The notes: generated by a model from the letters alone, not told the origin. 8,531 nucleotides of DNA from Gemmataceae bacterium (GCA_947474875.1 CANJKY010000107.1:1-8531), one strand, 5' to 3'. Positions 1 through 6,777 are shown, counted from the first letter of the stretch. Translations and numbers: made by a program.

Positions 1-1
1 C

Positions 2-1090
2 GACTACAAGGCGGAGACGGGCGGGCTGCTGTCCGGGTACGTGGAGGACCCGGACGGGCGGAAGCTGAAGAACGTGTACATCGCCGTGCGGGAGGTCGGG
101 GACACCAACCCGAAGGACGTGGGGGTGCTGTCCACCGCCGACGGGTCGTTCGTGGTGCAGGGGCTGAAGCCGAACCGCAACTACATGCTGAGCGTGACCG
201 CGGCGGACGGCGGGCGGAAGCTGTTCGGGGTGGTGTACACGAAGACGCCCAACCCGAACGTGCGGCTGGCCCTGCTGGAGGGCGACATGGGCGGCAGCCC
301 GCCGGCGGGCAAGCCGGCCGCCGGCACGCCCAACCCGCCGGCGGCGCCGGCGGACGACCCGCTCAAGCGGCCGCCGACGAACGCCGTCCCGCCACCCGGA
401 TCTCTTCCCGAGCCGAACATGGGCGGGGTGAGCGGCGGGCGGGACGCCGGGCTGCCCAGCCCGAAGCCGCTCGACCGGGATGCCGGGGTGTACCCGACCG
501 GCGGGTACGAGGTGCCGCCGGCCAGCGGTCCGCTGCCCGACCGCAACGACCTGATGACGGACAAGGGTGCGCCGCCGTGGCGGCCACCGGCGGCGAACAT
601 CCCCGCCCCGCGGACCGGCACCCCGGTGCCGTCGGCGGATAACCCACAACGAAGCGAGTCGCGGAAAGGCGAGCACCTGCCGCTGGTCGACTCCCGCGGC
701 CGGCCGGCCGACCTGCCGAAGTCGAAGCTGGTGCTCGTGCAGTTCTTCACCACCGCCAGCGAGACGTGCCGGCGGGCGGTGCCGCCGCTGAACGCGGTGC
801 AGGCCCGGTACGCCGGCCGCGGGCTGGAGGTGGTCGGGCTGGTGTGCGACGACGAGCCGCTGAAGGCCCGGGTGATGGCCGCCGACCAGTTCCGCCGCGA
901 CCAGGACGTGACGTACCTCCTGCTGACCGAGCCGGGCAAGCGGCCGACCGAGTGGCTCGCCCGGTACGGCGTGTCCGACCTGCCCACCGCGGTGCTGCTC
1001 GACTCCACCGGGGCGGTGCTGTGGCAGGGCAACCCGATGAGGACCACCGACCTGATGGCGGTGATCGACGAGCAACTACCGGGGCGGTGA
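2..1090 (+). CDS. Carboxypeptidase-regulatory-like / thioredoxin-fold fusion protein, 5' truncated
   Basis: The frame is open to the left edge, so the true start lies outside the window; 362 residues are visible. The GTG at 41 falls inside a domain and is unlikely to be the start. Visible residues 8-90 resemble a carboxypeptidase regulatory-like beta-sandwich (GLLSGYVEDPDGRKL, then DGSFVVQGLKPNRNY). Residues 95-230 form a Pro/Gly/Ala-rich low-complexity linker. Residues 232-362 resemble a TlpA/AhpC-type thioredoxin fold: LVLVQFFTTASETCRRAVPPL, a VVGLVCDD strand, and the cis-proline strand DLPTAVLLDSTG (Pro codon 983-985). The usual WCxxC is S-E-T-C (Ser codon 758-760, Cys codon 767-769), so the nucleophilic cysteine is missing. 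This argues against classical disulfide exchange and for a structural, binding or single-Cys role. The linker suggests an extracytoplasmic protein, but no signal peptide is visible because the N-terminus is missing. Domain calls are by eye. Confidence 0.8.
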   Translation, partial: DYKAETGGLLSGYVEDPDGRKLKNVYIAVREVGDTNPKDVGVLSTADGSFVVQGLKPNRNYMLSVTAADGGRKLFGVVYTKTPNPNVRLALLEGDMGGSPPAGKPAAGTPNPPAAPADDPLKRPPTNAVPPPGSLPEPNMGGVSGGRDAGLPSPKPLDRDAGVYPTGGYEVPPASGPLPDRNDLMTDKGAPPWRPPAANIPAPRTGTPVPSADNPQRSESRKGEHLPLVDSRGRPADLPKSKLVLVQFFTTASETCRRAVPPLNAVQARYAGRGLEVVGLVCDDEPLKARVMAADQFRRDQDVTYLLLTEPGKRPTEWLARYGVSDLPTAVLLDSTGAVLWQGNPMRTTDLMAVIDEQLPGR

Positions 1091-1105
1091 GCGGGTTTCA
1101 AATCG

Positions 1106-1206
1106 CACGCGGATGACGCAGATTTCAGCGCAGATGAACACGGATCAAGAACAGGATTTCTGTCTGATCCGCGTTTTTCCGCGATGGAATCTGCGTCATC
1201 CGTGTG
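1106..1206. repeat. 101-nt palindromic hairpin element
   Basis: The outer arms 1106-1125 and 1187-1206 match at 18 of 20 positions as an inverted repeat, and both mismatches become G-U pairs in a + strand transcript. Pairing continues inward with few interruptions (for example 1141-1147 with 1165-1171) to a loop at about 1148-1164. The element is visibly less GC-rich than the coding DNA around it. It lies between the stop of the thioredoxin-fusion gene (1088-1090) and the kinase ATG (1231). No U-tract follows the right arm, so a classical intrinsic terminator is doubtful. It resembles dispersed palindromic repeats (REP- or MITE-like) that I recall from planctomycetes and some other phyla, but copy number cannot be judged from one window. 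Confidence 0.75.
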
Positions 1207-1215
1207 CCGATTTTC

Positions 1216-1224
1216 TGCCATAAT
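1216..1224 (+). promoter_or_regulatory. Candidate extended -10 promoter for a leaderless kinase mRNA
   Basis: TGCCATAAT fits an extended -10 box (TG-n-TATAAT) with 5 of 6 hexamer matches. The hexamer ends at 1224, so the expected transcription start falls at about 1230-1231, on the A of the kinase ATG. There is no Shine-Dalgarno sequence before this ATG, which agrees with leaderless translation. The -35 position (about 1196-1201, TCATCC) is weak and lies inside the right arm of the hairpin. This is inference from spacing and consensus only. Confidence 0.45.
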
Positions 1225-1230
1225 CACGGC

Positions 1231-3837
1231 ATGGCTCACCTGACACCCGACGACCACACCATCACCCAGGCGTTCGTGCCGGCCGCGGCCGACGACCCCG
1301 GCGTCACCCGCACCAGCGACGCCACCGCCCACGACGCCGCCCCGCCGCCGGCGGTGGTGCCCGGCTACCGGTTGGAGCGGGAACTCGGCCGCGGCGGCAT
1401 GGGCGTCGTGTACCTCGCCACCCAGGACGGGCTGAACCGGCAAGTCGCCCTGAAGATGGTGCTGAGCGGGGACCACGCCTCGGCCACCGAGAAGGGACGG
1501 TTCCTGGCCGAGGCGGAGGCGGTGGCGGCGGTGCGGCACCCCGGCGTGGTACAGGTGTTCGACTTCGGCACGCACGACGGCCGGCCGTTCTTCGCGCTCG
1601 AATTCCTCGCCGGCGGCAGCCTGACGGACAAACTGAAGGGCACCCCGCTGCCGGCGAAGGAGGCGGCGAAACTGGTCGAGGCCATCGCCCGGGCGGTGCA
1701 GGCGGCGCACGACGTGGGCGTGATCCACCGCGACCTGAAGCCGGGCAACATCCTGTTCGACGCCGACGGCACGCCGAAGGTGACGGACTTCGGACTGGCC
1801 CGAAAAGGGGATTCGAACACCGGGCTGACCGCCACCGGCGCCATCCTCGGCACCCCGAGCTACATGGCCCCGGAGCAGGCGGAGGGGCGGAAGGACGTGG
1901 GGCCGGCGGCGGACGTGTACGCCGTCGGGGCCATCCTGTACGAGTGCCTGACCGGCCGCCCGCCGTTCCGCGCCGCCACCCCGCTCGAAACCATCCACCA
2001 GGTGCTCAAGGACGACCCCGTCCCGCCGTCCCGGTTCAGCCCGAAGCTGCCGCGGGACGTGGAGACGGTGTGCTTGAAGTGCCTGAGCAAAGACCCGCGG
2101 AAGCGGTACCCGACGGCCGGGGCGGTGGCCGACGACCTGCACCGGTTCCTGACCGGCGAGCCGATCGTCGCCCGCCCGGTGTCGGCGGCCGAACGCGGGT
2201 GGCGGTGGGTGAAGCGGAACCCGCTGCTCGCTGTGGTAGTGGTCGGCGGACCGTTGCTGCTTGTCGGTACCACCCTCATCGTCCTCATCGCCTTGCTCAT
2301 GACGGCGGCTGCCAACTGGCAACTGGCGTCCGCACGGCTTAACGCTGAGGCTCGGCTGGTGGAAGCGAGGCAGGAGCGGGAGAAAGCCCACGCCCGACTG
2401 GAGAAGGCCGTGGAGGCGGTGGACAAGATGATGACCCGGGTGAACAGCGAGCGGTGGGCGACCAACCCGGCGCTGCAAGACGAACGCCGGCAGGTGCTGG
2501 AGGACGCGGTGGCGTTCTTCGCCGGGTTCACCGGCGAGGACTCGAACGACCCGCGGGTGCGGGCGGAGACGGCGAAGGCGCACACCCGCGTCGGCGGGGC
2601 GTACCTGATGCTCAGCGAGTTGGACAAATCGGCCGCCGCCTTCCGGGAAGCCATCTTGCGGTACGACGGGCTGATGGCCGAGTTCCCGGACCACCCGGAG
2701 TACCAGGCGGCGGCGTCCGAGGTTCACGCCCTGCTCGGCAACACGCACGCCCTGTCCGCCCGGTACGACGACGCGCGGGTCGCGTACTGGCGGGCGGTCG
2801 AACTGGCCGACCTGGCCCGCGTGCAGACCCCGCTCTCGACCGAGTACATGTGGCGGGCGGTCGAGGCCCGGGCGTCGCTCGGCTACTTCTACATGCAGTT
2901 CGACCGGGCGAAGGGGGCGAAGGTAATCGAGCCGATGCTGAAACTGGGGGTCAGAATTGGGGGCGACCCGGACGACAGGTACGAACACCGGGTGGCCTAC
3001 GCGTTCGCCCTGACGGTGGCGGCCCTGTACGACCTGACCGCGGGCAACATCCCCGCCATGCTCGACAAGTACACGACGGCCGAGCGGATCGTCGAGAGTG
3101 TCAAGGACCAACCGGCCCCGACCGGCCGCGCGTGGGAGCTGCTCACGCACACCCGGGCGATCGTGGCCGTGCAGTTGGGGACACTCACCGCGACCGCGCT
3201 GCCGGTCGGACTTGCGGAGAAGCGGGCGGGGGCGTCTCGCGTGGCCAGCGGGGTCGATCTTTACGACACCCTGCTGCGGGCGAACCCGAAGGCGTTCCCG
3301 TACCTGCTCCAGAAGTTCCTCGCCCTGCGGGGGCTGGCCGACATCCGCAGTCAATGGAAAGAACCTGAAGAGGCGGAGAAGTTGAACGTGGCCGCCGACC
3401 GACTGTTGGAGGGGATGCTGAGGGAGAACCCGCACCTGGACTGGGTGGTGGCGCTGGACGTCAAGCGGCAGTCCGAACTGCTGATCGGGCGGGTGCGGGC
3501 GGGCGACGCGTTTGAGGGCGAGGCCGAGAAACTGCTTGCCCTCGCCCGCCCGAACCTCAAGGGGACGGTGACGTACAACGTCGCCTGCGTGTACGCGGTG
3601 GCAGCCGGGGCGCGGCCGAAAGACGCCGAGAAGCACGCGACACGGGCGGTGGCCCTGCTCACCGACCTGATCCCCACCGGGTATTACCGCACGAACAACC
3701 GGACGCCCCACCTGGACAAGGACACCGACCTGGACCCGCTGCGGAAGCGGGACGACTACAAGGCGTTCCGCGAGGCGGTGAACAAAGCGAACGCGGCCGC
3801 CAAACCTGCCACACCCACCGGCCGGGAGGTAAAATAG
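1231..3837 (+). CDS. Membrane-anchored Ser/Thr protein kinase (PknB-type) with TPR-like C-terminal region
   Basis: An 868-residue predicted Hanks-type Ser/Thr kinase. A Thr- and Ala-rich N-terminal segment (1-45) precedes the kinase domain (about 46-307). The catalytic motifs are complete: Gly-rich loop GRGGMGVV (53-60), ATP-binding Lys75 in VALKM, HRDLKPGN (166-173, catalytic Asp168), DFG (186-188) and APE (213-215). WRWVKRNP (324-331) leads into one hydrophobic segment (about 331-356), then a charged likely coiled coil (about 362-405). Two TPR-like helical pairs follow at about 442-530, and the C-terminus (about 780-846) has YNVACVYAVAA and HLDKDTDLDPLRKRDDYKAF, which I recall from planctomycete kinase-TPR proteins. 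By topology the kinase should be cytosolic and the tail across the membrane. I chose ATG 1231 over the in-frame GTG 1204, which overlaps the hairpin and would add nine residues with no domain match. An FHA gene follows after 7 bp, suggesting one transcript. The substrate is unknown. Confidence 0.95.
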   Translation: MAHLTPDDHTITQAFVPAAADDPGVTRTSDATAHDAAPPPAVVPGYRLERELGRGGMGVVYLATQDGLNRQVALKMVLSGDHASATEKGRFLAEAEAVAAVRHPGVVQVFDFGTHDGRPFFALEFLAGGSLTDKLKGTPLPAKEAAKLVEAIARAVQAAHDVGVIHRDLKPGNILFDADGTPKVTDFGLARKGDSNTGLTATGAILGTPSYMAPEQAEGRKDVGPAADVYAVGAILYECLTGRPPFRAATPLETIHQVLKDDPVPPSRFSPKLPRDVETVCLKCLSKDPRKRYPTAGAVADDLHRFLTGEPIVARPVSAAERGWRWVKRNPLLAVVVVGGPLLLVGTTLIVLIALLMTAAANWQLASARLNAEARLVEARQEREKAHARLEKAVEAVDKMMTRVNSERWATNPALQDERRQVLEDAVAFFAGFTGEDSNDPRVRAETAKAHTRVGGAYLMLSELDKSAAAFREAILRYDGLMAEFPDHPEYQAAASEVHALLGNTHALSARYDDARVAYWRAVELADLARVQTPLSTEYMWRAVEARASLGYFYMQFDRAKGAKVIEPMLKLGVRIGGDPDDRYEHRVAYAFALTVAALYDLTAGNIPAMLDKYTTAERIVESVKDQPAPTGRAWELLTHTRAIVAVQLGTLTATALPVGLAEKRAGASRVASGVDLYDTLLRANPKAFPYLLQKFLALRGLADIRSQWKEPEEAEKLNVAADRLLEGMLRENPHLDWVVALDVKRQSELLIGRVRAGDAFEGEAEKLLALARPNLKGTVTYNVACVYAVAAGARPKDAEKHATRAVALLTDLIPTGYYRTNNRTPHLDKDTDLDPLRKRDDYKAFREAVNKANAAAKPATPTGREVK

Positions 3838-3844
3838 CGGCGCC

Positions 3845-4162
3845 ATGCCCGTCCACCTGCTCTCCCTGGCCGACGGCCCCAGCCTGCTGGTGGATAAGCC
3901 CATCCTGCTGGTCGGCCGGGCCGAGGAGTGCGACGTCAAGCTGAACTCGAAGAAGATCTCCCGCCGACACTGCGTCATCGCCCAGGTGAACGATCACCTG
4001 GTGGTGCGGGACCTGGGCAGCACGAACGGGGTGCTCATCAACGGGGTGCGGATGGTCGAGGGGCGGCTCGACCCCGGCGACGAGCTGACCATCGGCAACT
4101 TCCGGTACCAGGTGTGCGGCGACCTGCGGCCGAAGCCGGTGGTGCGGAGCGAACGGGGGTGA
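3845..4162 (+). CDS. Small single-domain FHA (forkhead-associated) protein
   Basis: A 105-residue protein that is essentially one FHA domain, a fold that binds phosphothreonine peptides. Expected landmarks are present in order: LLVGRAEECDVKL (Gly24-Arg25), ISRRHCVI (Ser39, Arg40-Arg41, His42), DLGSTNGVLINGVR (Asn61-Gly62) and LDPGDELTIGNFRYQV. No signal peptide or membrane segment is seen, so it should be cytosolic. The ATG is 7 bp after the kinase stop. A GGGAGGT stretch at 3824-3830 could serve as a ribosome binding site, although its spacing (14 nt) is long; TAAAAT at 3830-3835 could also be a weak internal -10 box. Translational coupling with the kinase is the simplest reading. By analogy with other kinase-FHA pairs it may bind the autophosphorylated kinase or its substrates; this is inferred from adjacency, not shown. 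The last 10-12 residues are a polar tail. Confidence 0.93.
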   Translation: MPVHLLSLADGPSLLVDKPILLVGRAEECDVKLNSKKISRRHCVIAQVNDHLVVRDLGSTNGVLINGVRMVEGRLDPGDELTIGNFRYQVCGDLRPKPVVRSERG

Positions 4163-4240
4163 ACCCCAGGACCGCGGCGTGGCGGAACTATCCGTCCGCC
4201 CGTGTGAGGTCTTCGGGTTTCAGCCGCGGAGCGGCGTTCG

Positions 4241-4413
4241 CCTGTAGCCTGGGGTGCAGCGAGCGGAGCGAGCAAGCCCCAGGAACGTGACACCAAACAT
4301 CCAAGCCCCGGAGGGGCGCCCGACGTGATGGCCGGGCGCCCCTCCGGGGCTTGGGTCATTTCACATCCTGACCTGGGGTTCCGTCGCTGCGCTCCGTCAC
4401 CCCAGGCTACAGG
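4241..4413. repeat. Nested palindromic repeat element in a convergent intergenic region
   Basis: The gap 4163-4497 holds no convincing gene but a layered palindrome. The outer arms are a perfect 16-bp inverted repeat, CCTGTAGCCTGGGGTG at 4241-4256 and its complement at 4398-4413, with weaker similarity extending outwards to about 4221 and 4425. Each arm also contains its own CCTGGGG...CCCCAGG pair (4248-4254 with 4277-4283; 4372-4378 with 4400-4406). The centre is a perfect 22-bp stem (4301-4354). A further CCCCAGG lies at 4164-4170, just after the FHA stop. The arrangement resembles a REP/BIME- or MITE-like palindromic unit. No transposase gene is present in the window. The rest of the gap (4171-4220 and 4426-4497) shows nothing I can name. 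Confidence 0.75.
4301..4354. terminator. Perfect 22-bp GC-rich hairpin, possible bidirectional terminator
   Basis: Arms 4301-4322 and 4333-4354 are exactly complementary over 22 bp around a 10-nt loop (ACGTGATGGC). The position, between the ends of the convergent FHA and exonuclease genes, suits a bidirectional transcription barrier. On the + strand the stem is followed by the short T-containing stretch GTCATTTCAC, not a clean U-tract, so Rho-independent termination is uncertain. The stem is also the core of the larger palindromic repeat and may be there as a repeat, not as a dedicated terminator. Confidence 0.5.
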
Positions 4414-4497
4414 CTTCGCGGCTCCAACACATCACCCAACCTGAGCGTCCAACGAGTTGGGCTGTGTCTGACCCAAGGCCGGCCCCGCGCTCCCAAG

Positions 4498-5307
4498 TCA
4501 CCCCGCCAGGTACCGCTCCAGCACCGGGAATTCCGTCGTCCGCTGCCGCAGCAACTCCTCCGCCCGGCCGGCGATATCCGCCTCCTGCTCGCTCGTGATC
4601 TCGCAGGCCATCACCCGCGTCCGCAGGAACACGAAGTACGTGTCCAGGGCGTCGCACAGGCAGTAGTCGTTCACCTCCCGCACGTACCCGGCGGCGTGCA
4701 AGCGGTGTACGTCCGACCCGCGGACGCCCATCTTCCCCCGCCGGCCGACCAGCTTGGCGAGCAGGTCCAGCCCGCCGGAAATCCGCACCGTCCCGTGGTC
4801 GGTCAGCCAGTCGTGCAGGTCGAGCGGGCCGCTCATCCGGTTCCGGCTGGTCTGCACGTAGTCGCCCAGCGGCAGCCCGTACCGGAACGCGGCCAGTTCC
4901 ATCAGCGGCAGGTCGAACCGCCGGCCGTGGAACGTGACCAACTTCGCGCGGTGGTGCAGGGACGTGCCCAGCCAGAACGTCTCGGCAATCTGCCGCGGGC
5001 GGAAGTGCGGGGCGTCCAGCAGGGCGAAGTCTTGCAGGGTGTAATCAGCCGCCACCCGCAATACCGCCACCGCCACCGGCACGTGGAAGCTGACCGGCAG
5101 GAAGTCCGACCCCGTGGCCGCCTTCGCCTCCTGGTGGGCGCGGGCGACGGCCTGGTCCGGGGTCAGGCCTTCACCCGGGTACTTCACGTCGGCCAGCAGT
5201 TGGCCGTCGGGCACGCTCTCGGTGTCGAACACCAGGAAGGCGGTGCGGGCGGCGGCGTCCGGGCGGAAGCCGGGGTGGGCGCGGGCGAGCGTCTCGACGG
5301 GTCCCAT
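4498..5307 (-). CDS. Stand-alone PolB-like 3'-5' exonuclease (DEDDy superfamily)
   Basis: A 269-residue predicted 3'-5' exonuclease like the proofreading domain of family B DNA polymerases, without the polymerase part. All DEDDy motifs are visible: Exo I FLVFDTES (Asp28, Glu30), Exo II VTFHGRRFDLPLM (Asp132), and Exo III YCLCD (Tyr215, Asp219; YxxxD pattern). Between Exo II and Exo III lie LDLHDWLTDHG and LDLLAKLVGRRGKMGVRGSDV, which I associate with the 'predicted 3'-5' exonuclease related to PolB' family. It should degrade single-stranded or frayed DNA 3' ends with divalent metal ions in the cytoplasm; substrate and pathway are unknown. The start is ATG 5305-5307; the frame stays open upstream but only as antisense to the transporter gene, and Exo I sits at a normal distance from this Met. 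Upstream GGAC is a poor ribosome site. The gene is divergent from the transporter and convergent with the kinase-FHA unit. Confidence 0.9.
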   Translation of the reverse strand: MGPVETLARAHPGFRPDAAARTAFLVFDTESVPDGQLLADVKYPGEGLTPDQAVARAHQEAKAATGSDFLPVSFHVPVAVAVLRVAADYTLQDFALLDAPHFRPRQIAETFWLGTSLHHRAKLVTFHGRRFDLPLMELAAFRYGLPLGDYVQTSRNRMSGPLDLHDWLTDHGTVRISGGLDLLAKLVGRRGKMGVRGSDVHRLHAAGYVREVNDYCLCDALDTYFVFLRTRVMACEITSEQEADIAGRAEELLRQRTTEFPVLERYLAG

Positions 5308-5487
5308 GTCGCGTCCAGCGGGGTGCGGAAACTCGGGTGCAATTTCACAAGGTTGCCGCGCCGGGCGCAATGTCAATCGGCGGGGGCCGGGCTGAGGCGT
5401 CCGGCCGGTGGCGGTTGTAGCGGGTGGGGCGTATGTTCTGTAAGGTCGGTTGACGGAAGATCGCCCGCCACAGCCTCCCGGTTCCCC
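5308..5487. promoter_or_regulatory. Divergent promoter region between exonuclease and MFS genes
   Basis: This 180-bp non-coding stretch must hold the promoters of both flanking genes. On the - strand a perfect TTGACA (complement of 5371-5376) could be the exonuclease -35 box, but no good -10 stands 16-18 bp away; TTGTGA (complement of 5345-5350) has a 20-bp spacer. On the + strand TATGTT (5432-5437) is a weak -10 candidate without a correctly spaced -35; TTGACG occurs at 5450-5455. No clear operator palindrome was found. Confidence 0.35.
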
Positions 5488-6777
5488 ATGACCACACCCG
5501 CCCCGAAGTCCCCCCGGTCCGCCCTGCTCGTCGTCTTCCTGGTGGTGTTCATCGACCTGCTCGGGTTCGGCATCGTACTGCCACTCATGCCGCGGTACGC
5601 CGACACCTACCTGGCCGGGTACGACCAGACCGCCCGCGGGGTGATGATCGGCCTCTTGTACTCGTCGTTCAGCCTGATGCAGTTCGTCTTCTCCCCGATC
5701 TGGGGGCGGGTGTCCGACCGCGTCGGCCGGCGGCCGATCCTCATCCTCGGACTGGTCGGGTCGGTCGTGTTCTACGCCCTGTTCGGGTACGCCAGCACCA
5801 TCCCGGCCGAGCAGCCGACACTGGCCATCGCCCTGCTGCTGGCGTCGCGGGTGGGGGCGGGCATCGCCGGGGCGAGCGTGAGCACGGCCAGCGCGGTGAT
5901 CGCCGACAGCACCACCCCGGAGAAGCGGTCGAAGGGGATGGCGCTGATCGGGGCGGCGTTCGGCATCGGGTTCACGTTCGGCCCGCTCATCGCGTTCGCC
6001 GGGCTGAAGGTGTTCCAGCACGAGAAGTGGGCGCCGGGCGCGATGGCGTCCGGGTTGTCGCTGGTCGCCACGATTCTGGCCGTGGTGCTGCTGCCCGAGA
6101 CGCTGAAGCCGGAACACGCGAACCGCGAAGCGCGGGGGTTCAGCTTCGGCCGCAGCATCGCCGTACTGAAGATGCCGGCGGTCGGCCCGCCCATCCTGGC
6201 GTACTTTCTCGCCATCTTCGCGTTCGCCAACTTCGAGGCCACCCTCGCCCTGTTCACCGGCAAGGTGTTCGGGTACGGCGACGACGACAACTTCCTGGTG
6301 TTCGCCGGGGTGGGGCTGGTGCTGATGGTCGCCCAGGGCGGGTTCTACCGGCGGTTCGCCGGCAAGACGAGCGACACCCGGCTGATGGGCCTCGGGCTGG
6401 TGTTGATGTTCGTCGGGCTGGGCGGATTAGCCGTGGTGGCGTTCCTGTCGTACCAGATCCGGCAGTCGGGCGGGTCGCCGGCTCAATTTCAATGGGTGCT
6501 GTACCTGGCGGCGGCGGTGGCGGTGTTCGGGTTCGCGTTCGTCAACCCGAGCGTGGCGGCGCTGGTGTCCAAGCGGGCGGACCCGAGCCGGCAGGGGGAG
6601 ATCCTGGGGGTGAACCAGTCGTTCGCCGCGCTCGGGCGGATCCTCGGGCCGTTCGTGGGCAGCGTGGTGTTCGAGCAGCACCCGTCGCGGGTGCTGCCGT
6701 ACGCGGTGGCCGTCGGGGTGCTGCTGCTGGTGGTGGCGCTGTTCCCGGTGGTCAGCCGCGGGAACGCCGCCGAATGA
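5488..6777 (+). CDS. Major facilitator superfamily transporter, TetA/DHA1-like drug:H+ antiporter type
   Basis: A 429-residue inner-membrane protein with about 12 hydrophobic segments, normal for the MFS. TM1 carries the charged FIDLLGFGIVLPLMPRY (Asp23), as in the TCR/Tet and DHA1 groups. Motif A is nearly canonical between TM2 and TM3: GRVSDRVGRRP (73-83). TM4 has LLASRVGAGIAGAS (117-130), and TM5 has a motif C-like GAAFGIGFTFGPL (155-167), the feature associated with antiporters. A polar central loop (about 203-225) separates the halves, and the second half has the internal-repeat loops YRRFAGKTSDTRLMG and SKRADPSRQGEILGVNQS. These features suggest proton-coupled export of a small molecule; the substrate cannot be told from sequence. 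ATG 5488 is chosen because TM1 starts ten residues later. No good Shine-Dalgarno precedes it. There is no adjacent TetR- or MarR-type regulator. Its last 26 bp overlap the 3' end of the opposing peptidase gene. Confidence 0.92.
   Translation: MTTPAPKSPRSALLVVFLVVFIDLLGFGIVLPLMPRYADTYLAGYDQTARGVMIGLLYSSFSLMQFVFSPIWGRVSDRVGRRPILILGLVGSVVFYALFGYASTIPAEQPTLAIALLLASRVGAGIAGASVSTASAVIADSTTPEKRSKGMALIGAAFGIGFTFGPLIAFAGLKVFQHEKWAPGAMASGLSLVATILAVVLLPETLKPEHANREARGFSFGRSIAVLKMPAVGPPILAYFLAIFAFANFEATLALFTGKVFGYGDDDNFLVFAGVGLVLMVAQGGFYRRFAGKTSDTRLMGLGLVLMFVGLGGLAVVAFLSYQIRQSGGSPAQFQWVLYLAAAVAVFGFAFVNPSVAALVSKRADPSRQGEILGVNQSFAALGRILGPFVGSVVFEQHPSRVLPYAVAVGVLLLVVALFPVVSRGNAAE

Noticed and set aside
295..410. 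GC-rich repeated triplets in the linker of the first gene, considered as a repeat or CRISPR-like array
   Set aside because: Only irregular Pro/Ala/Gly codon runs of a protein linker; no constant unit or spacer structure.
1204..1230. GTG 1204 as the kinase start
   Set aside because: It would begin inside the hairpin arm and add nine residues without family support, whereas ATG 1231 sits at the expected distance from the extended -10 box.
181..3978. A 1265-codon open frame on the - strand opposite the kinase and thioredoxin-fusion genes
   Set aside because: Its product is Arg/Gly/Pro/His-rich low-complexity sequence with no recognisable domain, and it is antisense to two well-supported genes. 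Strong G/C bias at third codon positions removes stops from this antisense frame.
4163..4497. Small open frames in the convergent gap (for example the 86-codon - strand frame from 4657 and the 121-codon - strand frame from 4359)
   Set aside because: They run through the palindromic repeat or overlap real genes and show no domain, ribosome site or plausible protein composition.
4696..5487. Upstream extension of the transporter frame (to 693 residues)
   Set aside because: It is antisense to the exonuclease gene and lacks any domain; TM1 begins just after ATG 5488.
5308..6117. Upstream extension of the exonuclease frame (to 539 residues)
   Set aside because: The added part is antisense to the transporter gene and low-complexity Arg/Pro/His-rich; the Exo I motif fits a start at ATG 5307.
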